A stretch of 7,363 bases of DNA, from contig JAADFS010000064.1 in assembly GCA_013152795.1 (NCBI GenBank), forward strand, positions 1-7,363. Direction: 5' to 3'. This DNA is from Deferribacteres bacterium (lineage in GTDB: Bacteria > Nitrospirota > Thermodesulfovibrionia > UBA6902). Position numbers and translations under genes: made by a program. Each line of letters opens with the position of its first letter. The stretch's first letter is position 1. Shown here piece by piece: positions 1 to 6,414 of this stretch. The notes under the pieces were generated by a model. That model was not told where the DNA came from, ran no database searches, and worked only from the letters and a program-made list of their open reading frames with translations.

Positions 1-5
1 GATAA

Positions 6-1010
6 ATGAGACGCATATATACACGGAAGTATCTCTTTGCCGCCGTTGTGGTCCTCATTGCGGTTTTGGCAATCAAGATTTATTCATTGATGACATTCCC
101 CCATATTTCCGACTGGAATTACAAACAGCTCAGGAAGATAGACCATAAGAGCAGGGCATTTTCTTTTGCGGTGTTCGGCGATAACAAAAACTCGATAACC
201 ACATTCGACAATCTCATCAGGCTGCTTAATTCAGATGACATATTGTTTTCTGTTGACATCGGAGACCTCGTGCAGGACGGGGAAAGGGAGAAATTCAGGT
301 TTTTTATCAATCAGATAAGGAAATCAAAAAAGCCGCTGCTGACTGTCATCGGAAATCATGAACTCAGGGAGGACGGCAGGGGTGCTTATTATAATTTCTT
401 CGGGAGGTTCTATTATTCTTTTGCCGTGGGTGATGCATACTTTATCATCCTTGATGATGCCGATGAATACAATCTGGACCCCTGGCAGGAGGAGTGGTTG
501 AAAGAAGAGCTGAAAAAGGCCCTCGAATACAGGTACAGATTTGTCTTTATGCATGTGCCCCTTTATGATCCGAGAAAGGAAGGCATCATGTTGGGGCATG
601 CCTTAAAGGATAAGGAGTTTGCAGGGAATCTGAACGCAATTTTTGATAAATACAGGGTGACCATGGTCTTTGCCTCGCATATTCATGCATACTACCGCGG
701 GTTGTGGGGCAGAACCCCTTATATTATCACAGGCGGAGGCGGCGCTGAACTGGTAGGCACAGACCCGTTACACGACTTTTACCACTATATAAAGGTAACT
801 ATTGATGACAAGGGTGTAAGTTATGAGGTAAAAAAGGTCGGGTCGCCTGATTTTGACATAATAGACCGTCTGGCGCATGATGCATGGATATATATCTATT
901 CCTTTGTCGTGCTGCATTATCTTGACGTTATACTGATTGTCCTGGTGATATATTTCCTGCTCACTGTAAGGGCTGTCAAGAAAGAGAGGGCGGACAGATT
1001 AAAGGCATGA
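6..1010 (+). CDS. Membrane-anchored calcineurin-like metallophosphoesterase
   Basis: 334 aa, predicted metal-dependent phosphoesterase of the calcineurin-like superfamily; substrate unknown. The metal-site motifs appear in the usual order: GDN (58-60), GDLV (86-89), GNHE (116-119), a lone His in FMHVP (H183), and SHIH (224-227) where GHxH is more common. The first motif reads D-x-K (D59, K61) instead of D-x-H, as in COG1409-like members with GDNR/GDNK, so one metal ligand may differ. A hydrophobic segment at about 10-28 follows a basic N-terminus (MRRIYTRK). A second lies at about 294-319, followed by a basic tail. This predicts a periplasmic catalytic domain held at both ends with both termini in the cytoplasm. 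The ATG at 6 is the first possible start, because an in-frame TAA sits at 3-5; the upstream ribosome site is mostly outside the window. The DNA is AT-richer than the genes that follow, and a 152-base gap separates it from them, so a link with the secretion genes is not evident. Confidence 0.85.
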   Translation: MRRIYTRKYLFAAVVVLIAVLAIKIYSLMTFPHISDWNYKQLRKIDHKSRAFSFAVFGDNKNSITTFDNLIRLLNSDDILFSVDIGDLVQDGEREKFRFFINQIRKSKKPLLTVIGNHELREDGRGAYYNFFGRFYYSFAVGDAYFIILDDADEYNLDPWQEEWLKEELKKALEYRYRFVFMHVPLYDPRKEGIMLGHALKDKEFAGNLNAIFDKYRVTMVFASHIHAYYRGLWGRTPYIITGGGGAELVGTDPLHDFYHYIKVTIDDKGVSYEVKKVGSPDFDIIDRLAHDAWIYIYSFVVLHYLDVILIVLVIYFLLTVRAVKKERADRLKA

Positions 1011-1032
1011 TCTTCAATCACCCTGAATCTTG

Positions 1033-1059
1033 TTGACATAGCCATATAAAAATGATAAT
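1033..1059 (+). promoter_or_regulatory. Candidate sigma-70-type promoter in the gap before the T6SS operon
   Basis: A perfect -35 consensus TTGACA lies at 1033-1038. A GATAAT -10-like hexamer (5 of 6 to TATAAT) lies at 1054-1059, with a 15-base spacer that is shorter than the ideal 17. The surrounding gap (1011-1162) is strongly AT-rich and is the only sizeable intergenic space in the window, so a promoter for the downstream operon is expected here. If used, it would give a leader of roughly 95 bases before the TTG start at 1163. It rests on hexamer matches only. Confidence 0.4.
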
Positions 1060-1112
1060 TTATTGCAGTAAATAATATTGTAATATCGCGTGCGGTTATA
1101 CAGTTATTAATC

Positions 1113-1139
1113 TTGCCGGTTTATGCCTGATCGGATAAT
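1113..1139 (+). promoter_or_regulatory. Second candidate promoter close to the operon start
   Basis: TTGCCG (1113-1118, 4 of 6 to TTGACA) is followed after 15 bases by GATAAT (1134-1139, 5 of 6 to TATAAT). Transcription from it would begin near 1146, leaving a leader of about 17 bases that just includes the AAGG ribosome-site candidate. It is a weaker match than the upstream candidate, and the two could be alternatives or tandem promoters. Confidence 0.25.
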
Positions 1140-1146
1140 ACTTGAT

Positions 1147-1162
1147 TTAAGGTTTAACTTAA
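1147..1162. promoter_or_regulatory. 16-base near-palindrome, possible operator
   Basis: The sequence TTAAGGTTTAACTTAA has outer arms TTAAG/CTTAA that pair perfectly; overall 6 of 8 symmetric positions match. It sits directly before the TTG start at 1163 and covers the AAGG (1149-1152) that is the best ribosome-site candidate for that gene. This is a position where a repressor could act on transcription or translation. AT-rich palindromes of this size occur by chance, so the call is tentative. Confidence 0.2.
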
Positions 1163-3094
1163 TTGCAAATTGATTCGTGTTTCTGCATTAAAGACTTTCA
1201 TTTCACGGTCTCCCTCATATCAGAGGACAGCACAGTCCTGGAGAAAACGGCCTTTCCTTTTTCAGTAGTCACTGACTCTGACCCCCTGGCCAGGCTTGTC
1301 GAGGCCGGAATTGTAACCGGCACGGGCGGCGAAGTCGACAAGCTCTTCCTGCTCGTTCAGAGAGACAGGTACCTGCTGGGAGAAGATGAACTGAGGCCTG
1401 TCACCAACAGGGATATTGAAGAGGCGTGGCGGGATGCCTTTTCTTTTTATAAAGCCGAAGACCGCGGCCTTATACTGCTGTCCGGACAGACAGACGGCGA
1501 AGGAAGGCTTGTACCGTTTCCGCCGCAGTTTTTCTGCAAGGCACGGAGGATATTCTTTCATCCGCCCTGTCCGAAGTGCGGGCTTCCTTTGCAGCAGTGT
1601 GAAGACGACGGCCTCCTGGATGCCTCAGGCCTTCAGCCTTATTCGGGATCGTTAAAGCGTTATCTTTACTGCACGCAGTGCGCCTCAACAGGCAGGGCCG
1701 AATTCTATACGTATGACGAGGAGCCGTCGGCTCCGCCGGTGGTGAGGGACCGCAGGGCACTGATCAGGAAATTCAGGCTCCTGGCCGAAGGCGCCAAAGA
1801 CGCCGGGCAATTCCCGTGCCTGCAATGCCCTGACCACAGGCAGTGCTACGGTACGGAACAGCGCGCTGAAGCACGGATCACCCCTTTTTCTTTTTACCCG
1901 TTTTACGCATTTGTGTTCAGGGCCATGTCATTGAATGCACCGGATTTCTTGTCCCTTGTCTCGGGCGCTGGATTCGATGATGTCGAATCCGTGCTTGAGA
2001 AAAGGCAGGAGAGGGGGAGGATCAACCGCCTGAAAGATATCCGGCAGAGGGGGAACCTGGCAAAGGCCCCGTTTCTGTTTGATTCAGACGTCCGGTCTTT
2101 CCTGGAGGTCCTGTACCTGAAGCTCTGCTTCCTCGGGGAGGTGCTCCGGTGCATTTGCCGCGGTGATGACCTCCTGAGGCATCCGGGGCTGAGGCCTTCT
2201 GTTGAGCGGATATGGGTTAGCCTACCCGGTCACGGCGGCTTGCTTCCGTTTCTGTGGAACTTCAGGGTGAATCTCATCGGCATATTCAGCCCCCCGCCGG
2301 GCGGCGGGTCGTTTCATGAACCACCGGGTGCGGAGAGCCTGTTTTATACCGGGCTTCTCTGGTTCAACACCCTGCTGGCCAACAGCCGGCAGGATGCTTC
2401 AACGGTCAATTCATCTCTGAGGGATATTATGGATCATTGCCGGAAAGGCAATGACTTTTCATTTCAGGCCCCCGGTACGAAAGACCCTGACACTGTGTTT
2501 TCCCCTGTCAATATCTTCTGGGAGCCGGAGGGAAAGACGGTCAGCGAAGAATTCATTCCCCTCTGGCATAAGGCCCTTGACCTGTCATTGTCCCTGCTGA
2601 GGGCGGGGTTTGCACCTGAGCCGTCATTCTCCATGGAGAGTTTCAGACAGCAGTCTGAAGACCTGAGGAAAGAGGTAAGAGGCCTCATGTTCACTGAAGC
2701 ACCGGCGGGGAGGGCGGAGGAGGCACCCGCACCGGAAGATGCGGCGGTTTACGGGATTCTAAGGGGCATCTACAATAAATGGAGCGCCGGCTCAGCCACT
2801 GACGGCAAGGAGTCAACCGAGACGGTCATCCTCTCTCCGCGGTCCCCGGAAAAGGAAACCGCACCTGCACCACCCCCGGAACAGCCGGAACAGGAGGAAG
2901 CCGCTGAGGTCGTGGAGGAGACCGTTATAATATCAAGGCAGGATGCCGGCCGTTCCACGACGCCCGGAGAGCCCCCTGAACCTGAAAAGGAGAAAAAGGG
3001 CGGCAGTCCGGAAGGCGGGGACTTCCTGGAGGAGACGGTTATCATCAAGCCCGCCGAACGCGGCGGCAAAGATAAAAAAGATGGAGCAAAATAG
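1163..3094 (+). CDS. Cysteine-rich T6SS-associated protein of unknown family with Pro/Glu-rich tail
   Basis: 643 aa; I do not recognise the family, and no signal peptide or membrane segment is seen, so it is probably cytoplasmic. The N-terminal 130 residues contain beta-like stretches. A zinc-ribbon-like set follows: C136-x2-C139, with C146 nearby, and C170-x2-C173. A second cluster is C219-x2-C222-x5-C228. Residues about 231-510 have no motif I can name. From about 511 the protein is rich in Pro, Glu and Lys and looks disordered, except for a short hydrophobic patch at 528-540. This tail carries three copies of ETVI(I/L), at 553-557, 586-590 and 624-628. The TTG at 1163 is chosen because a stop (TAA, 1160-1162) lies immediately upstream, AAGG is at 1149-1152, and no ATG occurs in frame until deep inside the protein. 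Its 3' end overlaps the next gene by 14 bases, making it the apparent first gene of the T6SS operon. A regulatory or scaffolding role is inferred from context only. Confidence 0.75.
   Translation: MQIDSCFCIKDFHFTVSLISEDSTVLEKTAFPFSVVTDSDPLARLVEAGIVTGTGGEVDKLFLLVQRDRYLLGEDELRPVTNRDIEEAWRDAFSFYKAEDRGLILLSGQTDGEGRLVPFPPQFFCKARRIFFHPPCPKCGLPLQQCEDDGLLDASGLQPYSGSLKRYLYCTQCASTGRAEFYTYDEEPSAPPVVRDRRALIRKFRLLAEGAKDAGQFPCLQCPDHRQCYGTEQRAEARITPFSFYPFYAFVFRAMSLNAPDFLSLVSGAGFDDVESVLEKRQERGRINRLKDIRQRGNLAKAPFLFDSDVRSFLEVLYLKLCFLGEVLRCICRGDDLLRHPGLRPSVERIWVSLPGHGGLLPFLWNFRVNLIGIFSPPPGGGSFHEPPGAESLFYTGLLWFNTLLANSRQDASTVNSSLRDIMDHCRKGNDFSFQAPGTKDPDTVFSPVNIFWEPEGKTVSEEFIPLWHKALDLSLSLLRAGFAPEPSFSMESFRQQSEDLRKEVRGLMFTEAPAGRAEEAPAPEDAAVYGILRGIYNKWSAGSATDGKESTETVILSPRSPEKETAPAPPPEQPEQEEAAEVVEETVIISRQDAGRSTTPGEPPEPEKEKKGGSPEGGDFLEETVIIKPAERGGKDKKDGAK
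2819..3046 (+). repeat. Three ETVI(I/L) protein motifs in the disordered tail
   Basis: The five-residue motif is encoded at 2819-2833 (ETVIL), 2918-2932 (ETVII) and 3032-3046 (ETVII). The threonines are T554, T587 and T625, spaced 33 and 38 residues apart. The last two are preceded by an extra Glu. Codons differ between copies (Thr ACG/ACC/ACG, Val GTC/GTT/GTT, then ATC CTC, ATA ATA, ATC ATC), and the flanking sequence is not repeated. Selection on the protein motif is therefore more likely than a recent DNA duplication. Confidence 0.7.
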
Positions 3095-3830
3095 CGGCAT
3101 AGATACAGACGCCCTTGCCGGGGAGATCAGGGCTGTCTACAAGTCGGACAGCTCGCGGGCCGGGCAATTGATCGAGGGCCTTCTGGAGCAGAGATTGAAA
3201 GACCTGCCTCCCGCCGAAAGGCTGGCCGTTGTGGACAGGCTTGCCGGCAGGTTCGGGGCGGCAACGGCCGGCGGGACGCTCAGCCTCGAGCAGAAAGAGG
3301 TCTCGCGGATGCTTTCCCTGCTGCTTGGCAAGGATATCCCGGTGGAGAATCTTCCGGCAGGGGAACTGCTGGAGAAATTATCCGTTTCCCTGAACACGGT
3401 TTTCGATACGCTGAACCAGATCATAGGCGTTATTAATTCCACTCTCCTTGGTCAAAAGGTGGAGCTTGCGACGATCAGGCACATAATAGGCTCAGGACTT
3501 GAGCGTGAAGGCACGCCCGAGTCACTCCAGGCATATCTCGATCAGATCAGGGACGCCTTCGTGGTGGCTCACCGGGCCTTTCAGGAGGCGGCAAGGAACA
3601 CCATAGGCCGGGTTCTGAACGAGCTGGACCCTGACAACATCTCCGCCGCCGGAGGGGGGGGCCTCAAGTTCGGCCCGCTCCGCAAGGCCGGGAGCTTTGA
3701 GGTGTACCGGGAGAAATTCCAGGCATGCAAAGGCTGGTTTGAGTCAGGGCGGTTCATGGAGGATATGCTGAGGGAATTTGAAAAAATCTGCCAGAAATTA
3801 TATAAAAGTAATGCGAGAGGTGTCCTATGA
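3081..3830 (+). CDS. Stand-alone protein resembling the C-terminal domain of T6SS FHA proteins
   Basis: 249 aa, mostly helical, no signal peptide or membrane segment. The second half resembles the region that follows the FHA domain in T6SS Fha/TagH proteins. A helical block with TIRHI (131-135) is followed by AHRAFQEA (163-170) and then LDPDNI (182-187), reminiscent of the family's H-Q-x-A ... F-DP-x-x-L pattern. A linker of four glycines (191-194) comes next, then a terminal YREKF...F...F helix set (209-241). No FHA domain precedes it: the first 90 residues are helical and the gene begins inside the end of its neighbour. The ATG at 3081 is chosen over upstream in-frame starts because the upstream extension lies wholly inside the preceding gene's tail and reads as low-complexity basic sequence. 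No strong ribosome site is seen, so coupling through the 14-base overlap is likely. It ends in an ATGA overlap with tssJ. The family assignment is by eye and could be wrong. Confidence 0.5.
   Translation: MEQNSGIDTDALAGEIRAVYKSDSSRAGQLIEGLLEQRLKDLPPAERLAVVDRLAGRFGAATAGGTLSLEQKEVSRMLSLLLGKDIPVENLPAGELLEKLSVSLNTVFDTLNQIIGVINSTLLGQKVELATIRHIIGSGLEREGTPESLQAYLDQIRDAFVVAHRAFQEAARNTIGRVLNELDPDNISAAGGGGLKFGPLRKAGSFEVYREKFQACKGWFESGRFMEDMLREFEKICQKLYKSNARGVL
3815..3820 (+). promoter_or_regulatory. Ribosome binding site of tssJ
   Basis: GAGAGG lies six bases before the ATG at 3827, inside the end of the preceding gene. It supports that start, which also forms a four-base ATGA overlap with the upstream stop codon. 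Confidence 0.6.
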
Positions 3831-4321
3831 GAACAAATATCAGGATATTGTTTGCGGCCGGTCTTGCGTTTTTCTTTATCTCATGCGCTACGACCGTCCA
3901 GGCGCCGTACAAACAGGATGCAATCACACTGCATCTTAAAAGCTCGAATGATCTGAACCTCTACAACGGCAAGGCGCACACGCTTCTGCTGTGCGTCTAT
4001 CAACTGAAGGACCCCAATGCCTTCAACCAACTGCTTGATGAAAGGGACGGGCTGCCCAGGCTGCTTGAGTGCAGGCGCTTTGACCCGTCCGTCACCGGCT
4101 CCAGGCGGCTGATAATAAATCCCGGACGGGAGATAACCAGGACCCTCGACAGGGCTGAGGGAACAAAATACGTGGGTGTTGCGGCAGGCTATTACAAGAT
4201 GGAGCCTGACAGCATGGTCCGCCTGTATCAGATCCCCGTGAACATGTTTACAAAGAGCCTTAAGGAGCTGAAGATAAGGCTCTTCCTGGGGCCGCACGAG
4301 ATACAAGGATTGGAAGAATAA
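3827..4321 (+). CDS. tssJ: T6SS outer-membrane lipoprotein TssJ
   Basis: 164 aa. TssJ is the lipoprotein that anchors the T6SS membrane complex to the outer membrane and binds the periplasmic end of TssM. A lipoprotein signal peptide is clear: basic start (MRTNIR), hydrophobic core at 7-18, and lipobox F-I-S-C with the lipidated cysteine at C20. The mature part shows the family's beta-rich core, including HTLLLCVYQLKD followed by AFNQLL, which matches the usual 'hxxxxxYQLxD...F' signature. RLIINPGREIT and VGVAAGYYKM then precede a final IRLFLG strand. The length is normal for the family. The start is fixed by the signal peptide, the GAGAGG site and the ATGA overlap with the upstream gene. Its stop shares one base with the tssK start (TAATG). 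The standard order tssJ-K-L-M supports the call. Confidence 0.93.
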   Translation: MRTNIRILFAAGLAFFFISCATTVQAPYKQDAITLHLKSSNDLNLYNGKAHTLLLCVYQLKDPNAFNQLLDERDGLPRLLECRRFDPSVTGSRRLIINPGREITRTLDRAEGTKYVGVAAGYYKMEPDSMVRLYQIPVNMFTKSLKELKIRLFLGPHEIQGLEE

Positions 4322-5709
4322 TGGATATACAGAGACCGCTTTTCTGGCACCAGGGCCTTTTCCTGCAGCCCCAGCACTTTCAACTGCTCGACCTGTCCTT
4401 CAGATCACTGCTGGTACCGTTTCATGATTTCATGCAGCCCGAGTTCTGGGGCACAGGGGGAATCGAGATCGAAAAGGCCGCCCTCGGCACCGGCACATTC
4501 AGCCTCCTCAACGGAAGCTTCCTTTTTCCGGACGGCACATATGCGGTCCTGCACGGCAATGCCGTTGCCGACGCCCGCACGTTTGACGCGGCCCTGATAG
4601 AGGGAGGCAAACCCCTCGGCGTGTTCGTGGGACTCAGGAAATGGAATACGGCAGGGGAGAATGTCACGGTCCTTGAGAAAACAGATACACTCTCGGATGT
4701 GACCACACGGTTTGTCACCGGCGCGGAGCCCGAGGAGATCAGGGACCTGCATTCAGACGGGCCTGCCGGTCAGGTCAAACGGCTCAGTTACGTACTCAGG
4801 ATATTCTGGGAGACCGAGACGGAACTGCTCGGGGATTATGACCTCCTGCAGATTGCCAGGCTGGAAAGGGAAGGGGAGGATATAGTCCTTTCACCCGGCT
4901 TTGTCCCGCCGTGTCTCACTATCTCCGGCTCGGACATCCTGCTTAAACTCATCAGAGAGATCAGGGACCAGACAGCCGCGCGCAGCCGGCAGCTTGAAGA
5001 GTACAAGAGACAGCGCGGGATACAGAGTGCGGAGTTCGGCTCGAGGGACATGGTCTATCTCCTGGCCCTCAGGTCCCTTAACCGTTATGTACCCCTGCTT
5101 TTTCATTACACGGAAACAGGGCGGGTCCATCCATGGGCCGTTTACGGAACCGTAAGGCAGCTCATCGGCGAGCTTTCCTCTTTTTCAGAGAATGTGAATG
5201 TAATGGGTGAATCCGGCGACGGAGTTCCTGCACTGCCGAATTATGACCACGGCAGGCTGTGGGAATGCTTTTCAGCGGCCGCGAAAACACTCACCCGCCT
5301 AATAGACGAGATCACTGCAGGACCGGAATATATAATAAAACTGGTTTATGACGGCACTTACTATGCCGCGGACCTGAAACCCGCTGTGTTTGAGGGACGC
5401 AACCGCTTCTTCCTTGTATGCAGGACGGCGGAGGACCACAGGGCGGTGCTTAACTCGCTGACATCACTGGCCAAGTTGAGCTCGCGCGAGCATCTGCCGA
5501 TTTTGATAGCCCGGGCGCTCCCGGGTATCGGGCTGGAGAGCCTCCAGGTTCCCCCGCAGGAACTGCCCCGCAGGGCGGACTGCCTGTATTTCGCGGTGGA
5601 CCGGCACAGCGAACAGTGGGGTTTTGTGGAGAAGGGCAACAATATAGCCCTTTACTGGGACAATGCCCCCGAGGACCTCGAGGTCGAGCTTATGGTTGTG
5701 GGAAAGTAA
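4321..5709 (+). CDS. tssK: T6SS baseplate protein TssK
   Basis: 462 aa, close to the usual 440-460. TssK is a cytoplasmic trimer that links the T6SS baseplate (TssE/F/G) to the cytoplasmic parts of TssL and TssM. The N-terminus carries the hallmark W-x-x-G-x-F-L-x-PQHFQ (W9 to Q21). The rest follows the family pattern: a beta-rich shoulder domain (about 40-180), a helical region (about 210-330), and a C-terminal domain with YYAADLKP and YFAVDRHSEQW. The ending, with an acidic stretch APEDLEVEL, is also typical. The ATG at 4321 overlaps the tssJ stop by one base. AAGGAT (4305-4310) and GGAAG (4312-4316) lie just upstream as ribosome-site candidates. No disruption is seen. Confidence 0.95.
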   Translation: MDIQRPLFWHQGLFLQPQHFQLLDLSFRSLLVPFHDFMQPEFWGTGGIEIEKAALGTGTFSLLNGSFLFPDGTYAVLHGNAVADARTFDAALIEGGKPLGVFVGLRKWNTAGENVTVLEKTDTLSDVTTRFVTGAEPEEIRDLHSDGPAGQVKRLSYVLRIFWETETELLGDYDLLQIARLEREGEDIVLSPGFVPPCLTISGSDILLKLIREIRDQTAARSRQLEEYKRQRGIQSAEFGSRDMVYLLALRSLNRYVPLLFHYTETGRVHPWAVYGTVRQLIGELSSFSENVNVMGESGDGVPALPNYDHGRLWECFSAAAKTLTRLIDEITAGPEYIIKLVYDGTYYAADLKPAVFEGRNRFFLVCRTAEDHRAVLNSLTSLAKLSSREHLPILIARALPGIGLESLQVPPQELPRRADCLYFAVDRHSEQWGFVEKGNNIALYWDNAPEDLEVELMVVGK

Positions 5710-5723
5710 CAGTCCCCGGAAAC

Positions 5724-5727
5724 GGAG
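5724..5727 (+). promoter_or_regulatory. Ribosome binding site of tssL
   Basis: GGAG lies six bases before the ATG at 5734, within the only true gap (24 bases) inside the operon. It fixes the tssL start and suggests that this gene has its own translation initiation rather than relying on coupling. Confidence 0.6.
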
Positions 5728-5733
5728 TTTACT

Positions 5734-6414
5734 ATGCATTTGACCGATTGTTTCATTGAGCTTATAGCGTATGTGTCTTATTTCCGCAGGACGGTGAACA
5801 ACAGGCAGCCTGCCTTTGAACAGGTCAAGGCCGATATCATGCGCCTGATGACACAGAGCGAAGACTGCCTGAAAAAGGGTCTTTTCACCCGTGAAGACTA
5901 TGACACCGCGCGGTTCGCGGTCTGCGCATGGGTGGATGAGGCGATCCTCGGCTCTTCGTGGCAACACAAGGAACAGTGGCAGAGGGAACTGCTGCAGCGC
6001 ATCTTTTATAATACGGCTGCCGCCGGAGAAGAGTTTTTCGAGCGGCTCAACGCACTCGGCCCGCACCAGAGGGATGTAAGGGAGGTTTACTACCTCTGCC
6101 TGGCCCTGGGGTTCATGGGGCGCTATTGCCGCAAGGAAGACGAGTACCTGCTTGAACAGTTGAAGACTTCCAACCTCAAGCTCCTTGCAGGCAGTTCCCT
6201 GGGGGTCCCCTCGCTTGAAATGGCGGAACTCTTCCCTGAGGCCCATCCGGCAGGGCAGGCGGAGATGGCCGTGCAGAAGCCGAAATTCCGTTTCTCGCTC
6301 TTTACGGCTGTAACCCTTGCGGCGCCGGTCCTGCTCTTCGGCCTGTTGTTCCTGATTTACAATTTTTCCCTCAGGGGGATAGGAGAAAGCTTCCTGAGCT
6401 CATTACCGAAATGA
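5734..6414 (+). CDS. tssL: T6SS inner-membrane protein TssL (DotU/IcmH family)
   Basis: 226 aa. TssL is a C-tail-anchored inner-membrane protein that joins TssM and TssJ in the membrane complex and contacts the baseplate through its cytoplasmic hook-shaped domain. Family motifs are visible: the helical start with F-IELIAYVSYFR, the AVCAWVDEAIL block (62-72) with its conserved DE, QRELLQRIFYN, EEFFERLNAL, and the YLCLALGFMGRY block that closes the DotU fold. A single hydrophobic segment at about 187-209 is the membrane anchor. Only 17 residues follow it, so this is the short form without a fused OmpA-like peptidoglycan-binding domain. The ATG at 5734 has a good GGAG site. The stop overlaps the tssM start by four bases (ATGA). 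Confidence 0.95.
   Translation: MHLTDCFIELIAYVSYFRRTVNNRQPAFEQVKADIMRLMTQSEDCLKKGLFTREDYDTARFAVCAWVDEAILGSSWQHKEQWQRELLQRIFYNTAAAGEEFFERLNALGPHQRDVREVYYLCLALGFMGRYCRKEDEYLLEQLKTSNLKLLAGSSLGVPSLEMAELFPEAHPAGQAEMAVQKPKFRFSLFTAVTLAAPVLLFGLLFLIYNFSLRGIGESFLSSLPK

Noticed and set aside
1011..1032. Terminator after the phosphoesterase gene
   Set aside because: Only a 4-base TTCA/TGAA pairing is present, with no stable stem and no T-tract.
1151..1166. Possible sigma-54 (-24/-12) promoter, GG...TTGC
   Set aside because: The GG at 1151-1152 and the GC at 1165-1166 are 12 bases apart instead of the required 10, and the rest of the -24 element is missing.
2293..2308. GC-rich hairpin (CCCGCC, four-base loop, GGCGGG)
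   Set aside because: It lies in the middle of a coding region, encodes a PPPGGG stretch and lacks a T-run, so it is not a terminator.
2943..3080. Upstream extension of the FHA-C-like gene to an ATG at 2943
   Set aside because: The extra 46 codons fall entirely inside the Pro/Glu tail of the preceding gene and read as basic, low-complexity sequence. The ATG at 3081 gives a sensible protein start.
5464..6246. Long minus-strand open frame (260 codons) across tssK and tssL
   Set aside because: It lies antisense to two clearly recognised genes and spans their junction. Its product shows no family features, so it is a shadow of GC-rich coding sequence.
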